The notes beneath the pieces were generated by a model. The model did no database searches, was not told the DNA's origin, and was given only the letters and a program-made list of their open reading frames with translations. Below, piece after piece: positions 9,224 to 16,207 of a stretch of 64,000 nt of DNA (its first letter is position 1; each line of letters opens with the position of its first letter). The stretch spans positions 944,788 through 1,008,787 of the forward strand of contig NZ_AQWP01000001.1 in NCBI RefSeq assembly GCF_000375585.1, in the 5' to 3' direction. Made by a program: the position numbers and the translations under genes. Source of the stretch: Sinorhizobium meliloti 4H41. GTDB lineage: Bacteria; Pseudomonadota; Alphaproteobacteria; Rhizobiales; Rhizobiaceae.

Positions 9224-9397
9224 TCAGCTCATTGCCTGGCGCTGGAGGGTGACGAAAAGAACGAAGCCGGCACCGTTCTTGCCGATGCCGTAGCCGGCGG
9301 CTTTGCTGTAAGCGACCGCTCCGATGGGAGCGATCAGCAGGCCCGCGAGTATCAGGAGCCTGAGCGAGAGAATGGCAGAGGAGACGAGCGCGGCCAT
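9224..9397 (-). CDS. Small membrane protein, 57 residues, unknown function
   Basis: Starts with [20 protein letters not shown] and has one clear hydrophobic helix (about residues 3-30), a glycine-rich stretch ([10 protein letters not shown]), then a second shorter hydrophobic segment. A GGAA ribosome site precedes the ATG. It begins 13 bases after the stop of another 57-residue exported or membrane protein, so the two look like an operon of small envelope proteins. I do not recognise a named family. Confidence 0.6.
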   Translation of the reverse strand: MAALVSSAILSLRLLILAGLLIAPIGAVAYSKAAGYGIGKNGAGFVLFVTLQRQAMS

Positions 9398-9410
9398 TCC
9401 ACAGTTTCCT

Positions 9411-9584
9411 TCAGAGTTTGGCTTGGCAGTATTGCGCCGTGTGAGCGGTGCAATCCGTGAGCGAACCGATATAGGTGTTCTGGCGGCGGCGTTCCGTGTC
9501 GGCGCCGACTGCGGCGGCAAGCGTCATCGCGAAGACGACCATGAGCAGGCTGATAATGGTGAGGCGGCGAGCGAGAATGTCCAT
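9411..9584 (-). CDS. Small secreted or membrane-anchored protein with two cysteines, 57 residues
   Basis: The product reads MDILARRLTIISLLMVVFAM..., with an RR pair, a hydrophobic core and an AAAVGA stretch that looks like a signal peptide or anchor to about residue 28. The remaining 29 residues are polar and hold two cysteines (positions 45 and 53), which could form a disulfide in the periplasm. It is too short for usual gene-size cut-offs, but the frame is clean and has an ordinary ATG. It is followed 13 bases later by the 57-residue membrane protein gene. Function unknown. Confidence 0.6.
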   Translation of the reverse strand: MDILARRLTIISLLMVVFAMTLAAAVGADTERRRQNTYIGSLTDCTAHTAQYCQAKL

Positions 9585-9727
9585 GGTTCCGTCCGTTGAA
9601 GCGAGACACGTTCAAATCGATTGATCGTCTTTTCGCACAACCAAACTGAACTCTGGCTGAGACGTCCGTTCATCTGGCGTTCATCTAAGCAGCGCCGAAG
9701 ATGTGCAGCGGTTTAGGGAGAACGATC

Positions 9728-9787
9728 ATGCACTTAAACAAATGCGCGCCGGACTGCGGCCTTGCCGTTGAGCCGTCGTGTTCCTAA
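9728..9787 (+). CDS. Putative 19-codon cysteine-rich leader peptide upstream of the GST gene
   Basis: An ATG at 9728 follows a strong GGGAGA ribosome site by seven bases and opens a 19-codon frame ending at TAA 9787. The peptide is MHLNKCAPDCGLAVEPSCS, with cysteines at 6, 10 and 18. It ends 32 bases before the ATG of a glutathione-transferase-family gene. The ribosome site and position suggest a leader that could couple cysteine or glutathione status to expression of the enzyme, but that is inference. No clear terminator/antiterminator pair is seen in the short gap, so translational coupling is more likely than attenuation. Confidence 0.45.
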   Translation: MHLNKCAPDCGLAVEPSCS

Positions 9788-9819
9788 GTCTGTCCTTCCG
9801 ACAAATCAGGAGAGACGCG

Positions 9820-10521
9820 ATGACCGCTCCGATCGAGCTTTATTATTGGCCCACGCCAAACGGCTGGAAGATCACCATAATGCTGGAGGAGCTCGGCGTT
9901 CCCTACGTCGTCAAGTATATAAATATCGGCCGGGGCGATCAGTTCCAGCCGGACTTCCTGAAGATCTCGCCGAACAACCGGATGCCGGCGATCGTCGATC
10001 CGGACGGTCCGGGCGGCGAGCCCATCTCCGTATTCGAATCAGGAGCGATCCTGCAGTATCTCGGCCGCAAATACGGCAAGTTCTATCCGTCCGACGAGCG
10101 CGCCCGCGTCGAGGTAGAGGAGTGGCTTTTCTGGCAGGTGGGCGGCCTCGGCCCGATGGCGGGGCAGGCACATCATTTCCGCCAATATGCCCCGGAAAGA
10201 ATCGCCTACGGCATCGACCGCTATACCAATGAAGTGAACCGCCTCTACGGCGTGATGAACAAGAGGCTCGCCGACCGGCCGTTCCTCGCCGGCGACTACT
10301 CGATCGCAGACATGGCCGCGATCGGCTGGGTGATTCCGCACGAGAACCAGGGCCAGGACCTCAACGAATTCCCTAACCTGAAGCGCTGGTTCGACGCCGT
10401 GCTTGCGCGCCCGGCGGTGAAGAAGGCCATCGAAGTGGGCAAGGAAGAGCGGGCTCGCCAGAAAAGCCTCGCCGAGGACGAAGAGGCGCAGAAGGTTCTG
10501 TTCGGCCAACGCGCCCGCTAA
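9820..10521 (+). CDS. Glutathione S-transferase family protein (YfcG/YghU-like disulfide oxidoreductase)
   Basis: A 233-residue cytoplasmic protein with an N-terminal thioredoxin-fold domain (LYYWPTPNGWKITIMLEEL, residues 7-25) and ISVFESGAILQYLGRKYG, the glutathione-binding ESxAI motif. A C-terminal helical domain follows, with FLAGDYSIADMAAIGWV. The TPNG active-site stretch is that of the Nu-class enzymes YfcG and YghU, which reduce disulfides with glutathione. The ATG at 9820 has an AGGAGA ribosome site; the frame is open further left but without signals. A Cys-rich mini-ORF lies just upstream. Confidence 0.92.
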   Translation: MTAPIELYYWPTPNGWKITIMLEELGVPYVVKYINIGRGDQFQPDFLKISPNNRMPAIVDPDGPGGEPISVFESGAILQYLGRKYGKFYPSDERARVEVEEWLFWQVGGLGPMAGQAHHFRQYAPERIAYGIDRYTNEVNRLYGVMNKRLADRPFLAGDYSIADMAAIGWVIPHENQGQDLNEFPNLKRWFDAVLARPAVKKAIEVGKEERARQKSLAEDEEAQKVLFGQRAR

Positions 10522-10532
10522 GACGGGGCGGG

Positions 10533-10555
10533 GGAGGGGCGAACAATGCCCCTCC
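10533..10555 (+). terminator. Hairpin after the GST gene
   Basis: GGAGGGGC and GCCCCTCC form a perfect 8-bp stem with a 7-base loop, 12 bases after the stop codon. No T run follows, so its terminator role is uncertain. Confidence 0.45.
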
Positions 10556-10601
10556 ATAGGCGTATCTGGTGCAGCGCCGCCCGTGTTCTTGCTGCGGAGG
10601 C

Positions 10602-10943
10602 TTAAAGACGCGTCCAGGTTTGCGACTTGCAAAGCACCTTCAGCACGCAGCCCCGCATCTTCAGCAGATTGCCGTCCACCGACCCCGTTCCGCTATAGGT
10701 TTTGTCGCTTTCGGGATCGGTGACCACGCCGCTATAGCTGCCGCCGGTTCCGGACAGCGAACCGACACGCTTGCCCGCGTGCTTGCCCGTCTTCAGCGTG
10801 ACGCAGAAAGCTGTGCCGCAAGCGGCGATTTCCGCGGTGGAGCCGCTCGCCGTCTTCCACTTGCCGAGGATCGGTTCGGCAGCGTGGACCGGGGCGGCTG
10901 CGGCAAAGCCAAGCGCTGCTGCGACGAGCAATGTGCGAATCAT
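10602..10943 (-). CDS. DUF2147 exported protein
   Basis: A 113-residue protein with a signal peptide (MIRTLLVAAALGFAAAAPVHA) followed by PILGKWKTASGSTAEIAACG and CVTLKTGKHAGKRVG. These fit the small periplasmic DUF2147 beta-barrel proteins found widely in rhizobia. Four cysteines in the mature part (AACG, FCVT, RGCV, VLCK) could pair. The start at 10943 follows a clear GGAGGA ribosome site; the frame runs further upstream without support. Function unknown; it converges on the GST gene. Confidence 0.8.
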   Translation of the reverse strand: MIRTLLVAAALGFAAAAPVHAAEPILGKWKTASGSTAEIAACGTAFCVTLKTGKHAGKRVGSLSGTGGSYSGVVTDPESDKTYSGTGSVDGNLLKMRGCVLKVLCKSQTWTRL

Positions 10944-11549
10944 GCAATTTCCTCCGAAGTCGGCAGGCTCTTCGGTCCTGCCGCGTGCTTGTTCCCTGTG
11001 GAGCGCGATCGCCTGCTGCGACGGACGGGTCAGGCGGATGAAGATCACTCCGGCACAGACAGTATATTACGCGTACGTAAAGGTAAATATTCGGGCGTTG
11101 CCTTTCAGGGGCATGCTGCGTGCCTTGCAGGGGGCATGCTGCGCGCGGCGCCCCCCGTCCTTGAAAGAGCAGTTGTTCTCATGGTTAGCGTTCAGTTGAA
11201 ATCCGAACGTGAAATTTTCGTAAAATTCGAGGCGAATGCGTGCCTTTGCAGGGCCTGCGATGCTTAACGAAAACCCAAGTTTACCAAGCATTTGGACTTT
11301 GTTTGCGTCAAATTAAGCATGGATTTTAAGCGGCCATTGAAGGCCGTCGGGCATATTCACATCCATAAGACGAGCGGCGAAACAAGCCGCCGACCAACCG
11401 GAAAGCGACGCTGCAGAAGACGGCGCGATTTCCCGGAAAGCCCGCCAAGAGGCTCGATGAAACAGGGACCAGGAATACCAGCTGAAGCCGGGCTCGCCCC
11501 TACGGGCGGGCCGCTTCGCTCAAACGAAGAAAAGACAGGGACAAGAAAA
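10944..11549. other. Intergenic region of about 600 bases
   Basis: No supported gene. The open frames here lack ribosome sites and family resemblance. The segment around 11060-11330 is noticeably richer in A+T than its surroundings and probably holds promoters for the divergent DUF2147 and Sel1 genes. A short inverted repeat TTACG/CGTAA lies near 11066-11079. The stretch 11480-11520 contains a G+C-rich inverted repeat around CCCCTACGGGCG that could be part of a structured leader. Confidence 0.4.
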
Positions 11550-11816
11550 ATGGCACTCTTTAACATTGAGATCGTTTCGGATGACGCCATCGGCGGCGGC
11601 AACCGCCCCGACGTTCTGTGCGAGATGGGCCTCGCCTATGCGACGGGCCGCGGCAGGCCCGTGGATCTGGTAGCCGCGCACAAGTGGCTGAACATCGCCG
11701 CGATCAGGGGCTCGGACCGTGCGGCCGACCTGCGAGCCGACCTCGCGGCGACGATGAGCAAGGCGGATCTCGCCGCTGCGCTGCGCGCAGCACGCGAATG
11801 GATGACGATGCACTGA
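11550..11816 (+). CDS. Small Sel1-like repeat protein
   Basis: An 88-residue protein with one Sel1/TPR-like repeat: CEMGLAYATGRGRPVDLVAAHKWLNIAA is the helix-turn-helix unit with the usual G-x-G-V-x-x-D-x-x-A-x-x-W pattern. Such short proteins probably act as protein-binding adaptors. The start at 11550 was chosen because family similarity begins there; the longer frame upstream is intergenic in character. The preceding A-rich stretch contains GACAGGGACAAG, a modest ribosome site. No partner gene is adjacent. Confidence 0.7.
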   Translation: MALFNIEIVSDDAIGGGNRPDVLCEMGLAYATGRGRPVDLVAAHKWLNIAAIRGSDRAADLRADLAATMSKADLAAALRAAREWMTMH

Positions 11817-11837
11817 TGCGTGGCGGTTGCCGCCGGT

Positions 11838-12959
11838 TCAGGTGGCAGCCAAACTCCTGATCACCTCCGGAAGCGCGGCCGCAAGGAGATCGAGTTCGGT
11901 TTCGGGCGCAGTGCTGATGCGGATGCAGCGGTTGAGTGGCGCGACCCCGGGCATGCGGATGAAAATGCCATGATTGCTCATCAGCCGATCGACGATCGCC
12001 CGCGCATAGGCCGCATCCTTTCCACAGTCGACAGCCACGAAATTCGTGGCTGAGGGAAGAGGGACGAGGCCATTGTCGGTAGCGATCCGGCCGATCCTCT
12101 CCCGTGACTTCGCGATCTTGCGCGTGACTTCCTTCAAGTATTCCTTGTCGGCCAGTGCGGCAATTGCTGCCGACACGCTGATTCGGCTCATTCCGAAATG
12201 ATTGCGGATCTTGTCGAAGGCCTGAGCCGTCCCGGGCGTCGACAGCGCGTAACCGACGCGGGCCCCGGCCAGTCCGTAGGCCTTCGAAAAGGTTCGCGTG
12301 CGTATGACGTTAGGCCTGTCGATCAGGCTCTCGATCGAAGGAATTGCCTCCCGCGGCGCCGTTTCACAATAGGCTTCGTCCAGCACGAGGAGTGTCGTTT
12401 CCGGCAGAGCGTCCGCAAAGGCGATCACGCGTTCGGCGGGCCACCAGCTGCCCATCGGATTATCGGGATTGGCGAGATAGACGAGCGCCGCATTCTCGCG
12501 CTTCGCGGCGGCGAGCAATCCATCGATATCTTCCCGATCGCCGGCATAGGGGACCGTGACCAGCCGTCCGCCATGTCCTGCGACATGATAGTTGAAGGTT
12601 GGATAGCCTCCGAGTGAGGTCACGACCGGCATGCCCGGTTCCACGACGAGGCGCACGATCTGCCCGAGCAGGCCGTCGACTCCCTCTCCGATCGCGATAT
12701 TGGCGGCCGGGACACGAAGATGGCCGGCGAGCGCCTGCTTCAGATCGTGATTCTCGGGATCGGAATATTTCCAGGTCTCATCGGCCGCCTGACGAATGGC
12801 CAGCAACACGGATGGTGCCGGGCCGAACCCGCTCTCATTGGCGCCGATGCGCGCCGCGACCTCGCGGCCGTGCTGACGCTCGAGCGCCTCAGGGCCAACG
12901 AAGGGGACGGTAGCCGGCAGGGATTGGACGAGTGGCGTGAAGCGTGAGAATGCGGACAT
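11838..12959 (-). CDS. Pyridoxal-phosphate aminotransferase, histidinol-phosphate aminotransferase-like
   Basis: A 373-residue class I/II aminotransferase. Visible family marks are ANESGFGPAPS near residue 38, NPDNPMGSWWP (around residue 164; the NPxNPxG motif), LLVLDEAYCETAP (the PLP-binding Asp and Tyr) and TFSKAYGLAGARVGYAL with the PLP lysine. It is most like HisC-type enzymes, but it lies away from his genes, so it may act on another amino acid. It may be one of several HisC paralogues usual in rhizobia. The gene stands alone on the minus strand with a weak ribosome site. Confidence 0.85.
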   Translation of the reverse strand: MSAFSRFTPLVQSLPATVPFVGPEALERQHGREVAARIGANESGFGPAPSVLLAIRQAADETWKYSDPENHDLKQALAGHLRVPAANIAIGEGVDGLLGQIVRLVVEPGMPVVTSLGGYPTFNYHVAGHGGRLVTVPYAGDREDIDGLLAAAKRENAALVYLANPDNPMGSWWPAERVIAFADALPETTLLVLDEAYCETAPREAIPSIESLIDRPNVIRTRTFSKAYGLAGARVGYALSTPGTAQAFDKIRNHFGMSRISVSAAIAALADKEYLKEVTRKIAKSRERIGRIATDNGLVPLPSATNFVAVDCGKDAAYARAIVDRLMSNHGIFIRMPGVAPLNRCIRISTAPETELDLLAAALPEVIRSLAAT

Positions 12960-13180
12960 GTTGGTAAAACGTACTCCGTTCGGAAATGCCGGCGGAACTT
13001 ATCGCATAAGAAGGCGAAGCGGAATCGATGCGATGAAGAATCGGCAGAAGAACAGCCGCCGCGAAGGGGCTTCTCCCAACGCTTAGTCCCAGGCAACACG
13101 ATTTCACTATATTCCGATCGGGTGTAACCGCGCCGAAGCGGATGAAAATGGGATGATTTCCCGAAATTCGACAAAAAAAT

Positions 13181-13209
13181 CTTGCATTGGAAACGCGGTG
13201 ACACTAGTC
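13181..13209 (+). promoter_or_regulatory. Probable sigma-70 promoter of tRNA-Ser
   Basis: CTTGCA and CTAGTC are separated by exactly 17 bases, and the second hexamer ends 10 bases before the tRNA. This spacing would start transcription a few bases upstream of the mature 5-prime end, as is common for rhizobial tRNA genes. The hexamers are imperfect. Confidence 0.5.
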
Positions 13210-13219
13210 AGGCGCTAAC

Positions 13220-13309
13220 GGAGAGGTGGCCGAGTGGTCGAAGGCGCTCCCCTGCTAAGGGAGTATACCGGAAACGGTATCGAGGGTTCGAATCCCTTCT
13301 TCTCCGCCA
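13220..13309 (+). tRNA. tRNA-Ser (GCT anticodon)
   Basis: A 90-base cloverleaf with a long variable arm, as expected for serine. The acceptor stem GGAGAGG pairs with CTTCTCC (one G-T). The anticodon stem-loop CTCCC-CTGCTAA-GGGAG reads anticodon GCT, decoding AGC/AGU. The T arm GAGGGTTCGAATCCCTT is standard, and the CCA end is encoded. No duplicated 3-prime end was noticed downstream, so there is no evidence of an element integrated here. Confidence 0.97.
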
Positions 13310-13498
13310 TACACCGCCGATTGCCCGCTATAGCGCGACATTGCCGCCGATCACCACACACCCGCCAATTGGCACGCAAGACCGCCGCTTCTACGCTACA
13401 ACTCGATATACTTTGAAGCCGTGACGACAGCTTCCGTCTGCCGGTCGCAGCAATCGGCTCGGAACTTGTGCAAGCATCGGGACCGGGAACGTTCCCGC

Positions 13499-13792
13499 TC
13501 ATGCCGGTATCTTCAGGAAATCCAGCGCGGAGACAGTGCGCTTCGGGTCGATCTCGTAGGTTTCAGCAGTCACGATCCCCTCAATGACGAAGGGGTCAGC
13601 GGCAATACGCGCATCGTGATCGGCCCGGCTTTCCCCATTGGCGAGGATCGCGCCCCCGGCGGCGGGCCGGATCGAGCCGACGCAGAGGAACGCGCCATCG
13701 GCAAAACCCTGCGCGATCCATTCGTTATGCGCTACCATGAAGGTGGGCGCGGCGGCGCGGTTCTCAGCAAACTTGAGGAAGGTGATAAACAT
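13499..13792 (-). CDS. YciI family protein
   Basis: A 97-residue protein with the ferredoxin-like YciI fold signatures: HNEWIAQGFADGAFLCVGSIRPAAGGAILA (about residues 22-51) and DPFVIEGIVTAETYEI near the C-terminus. Members are thought to be small-molecule-binding or lyase-like enzymes; the role here is unknown. An AAGGAG ribosome site fixes the ATG at 13792. It lies 13 bases after the TetR gene on the same strand, so the two are an operon under the palindromic operator at about 14.4 kb. Confidence 0.82.
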   Translation of the reverse strand: MFITFLKFAENRAAAPTFMVAHNEWIAQGFADGAFLCVGSIRPAAGGAILANGESRADHDARIAADPFVIEGIVTAETYEIDPKRTVSALDFLKIPA

Positions 13793-13805
13793 CGGTGCTC
13801 CTTGG

Positions 13806-14387
13806 TCAATTGGCTCGGGATATGTCCGGCAATGTCGCCAGCCAGTGTTCGATGCTGGCAACCTCGCTGCGGATGAACGTTTCGTCGCGGAACGCCGTCG
13901 CCATCACCGCCACCCCTTGCGACCATGACAGGAGATGCAGCGCCAGCGGCTCATCGCGGTCGCCTGCGCCAAGCTCCCGGAACTGCCCGGCGAGCCAATC
14001 GCGGAACAGCCCTAAGATTTCGGCCGCACGGCCTTGGGCGACATGATCGAGCTTGGCGAGTTCGGAACAAAGCGTGCCGACCGGGCAGCCGAAGGCCATG
14101 ATCTTCGCCTGGTTGCCAATCAGCATTTGAATGAAGGACAGGATGCGCTCGCGCGGGCCGTCGCCTTCCGCCTGCCAGCCGTCGAGCATCGCGCTGGTCC
14201 GTTCCATGCGGCGCGCGATCACGGCATCCAGAATGTCATCCTTGGTTTTGAAGTGGTGGTAGAAATTGCCGCGCGAGATGCCGACGGCCGCCGCGATCTC
14301 GGCAAAGGACGTGGCCTCATATCCCCCTTCGTAAAAGAGGATATCAGCCTTTTCGACAATCAGTTCACGAGTGGATGATACCGGCAT
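13806..14387 (-). CDS. TetR/AcrR family transcriptional regulator
   Basis: A 193-residue repressor. The N-terminal helix-turn-helix reads FAEIAAAVGISRGNFYHHFKTKDDIL (about residues 28-53), a standard TetR DNA-binding domain; the rest is the ligand-binding helical domain and holds cysteines near residues 100 and 107 (GCPVGTLCSEL), as in several regulators that sense electrophiles or alcohols. It is first in an operon with the YciI gene. A double inverted repeat lies directly upstream of its start codon, so autorepression is very likely. The ligand is unknown. Confidence 0.92.
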   Translation of the reverse strand: MPVSSTRELIVEKADILFYEGGYEATSFAEIAAAVGISRGNFYHHFKTKDDILDAVIARRMERTSAMLDGWQAEGDGPRERILSFIQMLIGNQAKIMAFGCPVGTLCSELAKLDHVAQGRAAEILGLFRDWLAGQFRELGAGDRDEPLALHLLSWSQGVAVMATAFRDETFIRSEVASIEHWLATLPDISRAN

Positions 14388-14390
14388 GTT

Positions 14391-14435
14391 TGGTCATTTG
14401 TCCTAGTATTGGGAAATCACTAGGACATATGACCT
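14391..14435. promoter_or_regulatory. Double palindromic operator of the TetR-YciI operon
   Basis: GGTCATTTGTCCTAGT (14392-14407) is repeated in inverted form as ACTAGGACATATGACC (14419-14434) with one mismatch and an 11-base spacer. Each arm is itself close to the palindrome AGGTCATATGTCCT, a shape usual for TetR operators. It begins four bases before the start codon of the regulator. Confidence 0.8.
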
Positions 14436-15072
14436 AATCTGTCAAAACCATACTCTCTCTGCGCCCCGGCGTCGGGGATGCGACATGCAGCGCTCGGCGG
14501 GCACTCACCGTCATGGCCAATCAGCTCATTTTTAAACACCGGGTAAAGAGTGGAGCCGGCGCAGCCATTCCGACTGCGCTCGTGAGTGCTTCTCGATTCG
14601 CGAATCCCCGTGCGCTGATTCTTCCGTGAATCGGCCGGGAGGCGACCCGATTTCGATGCGCGGGACCGGGATCGACGCGTCAATGGCTCCGGAAAGGATA
14701 GGACTTGGGCAGGGCGTTTGCCCGGTTTCGACCCCCTTTCCGGCTATTTTTTGCCCCTTTCCGACACAGATCACAGTCCGACATCCTGCGCTAACCCCTC
14801 GTCGCTAAAGGATTTTCTTAACGCTCTGTTAATTTCCTCGGGCCGTCTGGGGCGATTTTGTGTCGTTTCAGCAACAGGGATCAGGGAAGGGCAGGGCAAA
14901 GGAGTCGATCTGGTAAGTTGGTCGTTGCGCGCCCCACCCGGTTTTGTATTTTCAACTCCGGAAGCAAGGGCGGTTGATCGTCCGACTTCTTGAACATTGG
15001 GGATGGGGCAGGGAACGCTGTCCTTCAGCAAAAAACCCAGACCCGTTTTAAACTTTTGACTGGAGGTCAGAA
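14436..15072. other. Long upstream region of ropA1
   Basis: No gene is supported in these 640 bases. The last 40 bases carry a GGAGG ribosome site shared exactly with ropA2. A TTAA-N7-TTAA motif lies at 14818-14832. The region is long for a promoter and could hold further regulatory sites or a small RNA, but I see no clear terminator-type hairpin. Confidence 0.45.
14818..14832. promoter_or_regulatory. Possible CtrA-binding site upstream of ropA1
   Basis: TTAA CGCTCTG TTAA matches the spacing of the alphaproteobacterial CtrA full site (TTAA-N7-TTAA). It lies 241 bases before the ropA1 start codon. One site by itself is weak evidence. Confidence 0.35.
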
Positions 15073-16101
15073 ATGAACATCAAGAGCCTTCTTCTCGGCT
15101 CCGCTGCTGCTCTCGCAGCAGTCTCCGGCGCCCAGGCTGCCGACGCGATCGTCGCTGCCGAGCCGGAGCCCATGGAATACGTTCGCGTCTGCGACGCTTT
15201 CGGCACCGGCTACTTCTACATCCCCGGCACGGAAACCTGCCTCAAGATCAGCGGCTTCATCCGCGTTCAGGGCGAATTCGGTCGTGACGAAGTCAACGAT
15301 CGTCAGGGTTGGGGCGATGCAGGTACGTCGGACTGGGATATGTTCTCCCGCGCTTACATCGCGTTCGACGCGAAGAGCGACACCGAATACGGCACGCTCA
15401 CCGGCTTCTTCGCCGCTGAATTCAACGCCGACAACGACACCGACGACGGCGACAGCCTGATCGACGTCGACGAAGCCTACATCCAGCTCGGCGGCTTCAA
15501 GGCCGGCTTCTTCTACAGCTGGTGGGATAAGGGTCTGAACGGCGAAACCGACTCGCTCGGCAACTTCACCGAGTTCAACTCGCTCGCCTACATCTATGAC
15601 GGCGGCACCTTCCAGGCCGGTATCTCGGTCGACGAACTCGAAGGCGCGAGCACCAAGCCGAACGGCGTTGGTATCACCGGTATCGTCTCCGCTACGCTCG
15701 GCGGCGTTGCTTTCGACTTGCTCGGCAGCTACGACACCGAATGGGAAGAAGGCGCTGTCCGCGGCTTGCTCTCGGCAGACCTCGGTCCGGGCACTTTCCA
15801 GATCGCCGGCATCTGGGCGTCCAACCCGAACGCTTACTGGGAAGACTCCGAGTGGACCGTTGCTGCGTCTTACCGCTTCAACGCTACCGACAAGTTCGCG
15901 ATCACCCCGGCTGCTCAGTACTGGGGTAGCCTGCAAGACTCGAACACCAGCTTCGGCAACGACGATCAGTGGCGCGTTGGTATCACGACCGACTACGACA
16001 TCACGGAAGGTCTCGCTACCCGCTTCACGATCAACTACACCGATGCGGACAACGACGAGGACTACGTCAGCGGCTTCCTCCGCCTGCAGCGTGACTTCTA
16101 A
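15073..16101 (+). CDS. ropA1: Outer-membrane porin RopA1
   Basis: A 342-residue trimeric porin of the alphaproteobacterial Porin_2 family, forming a general diffusion channel. It has a signal peptide (MNIKSLLLGSAAALAAVSGA, cleaved after QA), a conserved N-terminal disulfide segment (VCDAFGTGYFYIPGTETCLKI) and the C-terminal phenylalanine (LRLQRDF) needed for barrel assembly. An acidic Asp-rich loop near residue 120 (NADNDTDDGD) fits the constriction loop. The GGAGG ribosome site is nine bases upstream. The protein is very similar to RopA2, which lies in inverted orientation 1.2 kb downstream; the first 59 residues are identical. Confidence 0.95.
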   Translation: MNIKSLLLGSAAALAAVSGAQAADAIVAAEPEPMEYVRVCDAFGTGYFYIPGTETCLKISGFIRVQGEFGRDEVNDRQGWGDAGTSDWDMFSRAYIAFDAKSDTEYGTLTGFFAAEFNADNDTDDGDSLIDVDEAYIQLGGFKAGFFYSWWDKGLNGETDSLGNFTEFNSLAYIYDGGTFQAGISVDELEGASTKPNGVGITGIVSATLGGVAFDLLGSYDTEWEEGAVRGLLSADLGPGTFQIAGIWASNPNAYWEDSEWTVAASYRFNATDKFAITPAAQYWGSLQDSNTSFGNDDQWRVGITTDYDITEGLATRFTINYTDADNDEDYVSGFLRLQRDF

Positions 16102-16128
16102 TCTGACCTGACCTCGGTCAGTGGAAGG

Positions 16129-16160
16129 AAAGCCCGGCTCAAAGCCGGGCTTTCTCTTTT
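16129..16160 (+). terminator. Rho-independent terminator of ropA1
   Basis: AAGCCCGGCT and AGCCGGGCTT form a 10-bp stem with a CAA loop, followed by a T-rich tail (TCTCTTTT), 28 bases after the stop codon. Confidence 0.88.
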
Positions 16161-16207
16161 AAGGAATAGTATTGTGAGTGCCGCGCTACTGCGGCGCGTC
16201 CCGCGAT

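Noticed and set aside
11066-11079. TTACG/CGTAA inverted repeat as a quorum-sensing box
   Set aside because: Arms are only five bases and do not fit a lux-type box length; no LuxR-type gene nearby.
13220-14435. tRNA-Ser as integration site for the YciI-TetR pair
   Set aside because: No repeat of the tRNA 3-prime end was found on the far side and no integrase is adjacent.
15067-15936. Antisense frames of 283-289 codons over both porins, similar to each other
   Set aside because: They resemble each other only because the porin genes do; this is not independent evidence of coding.
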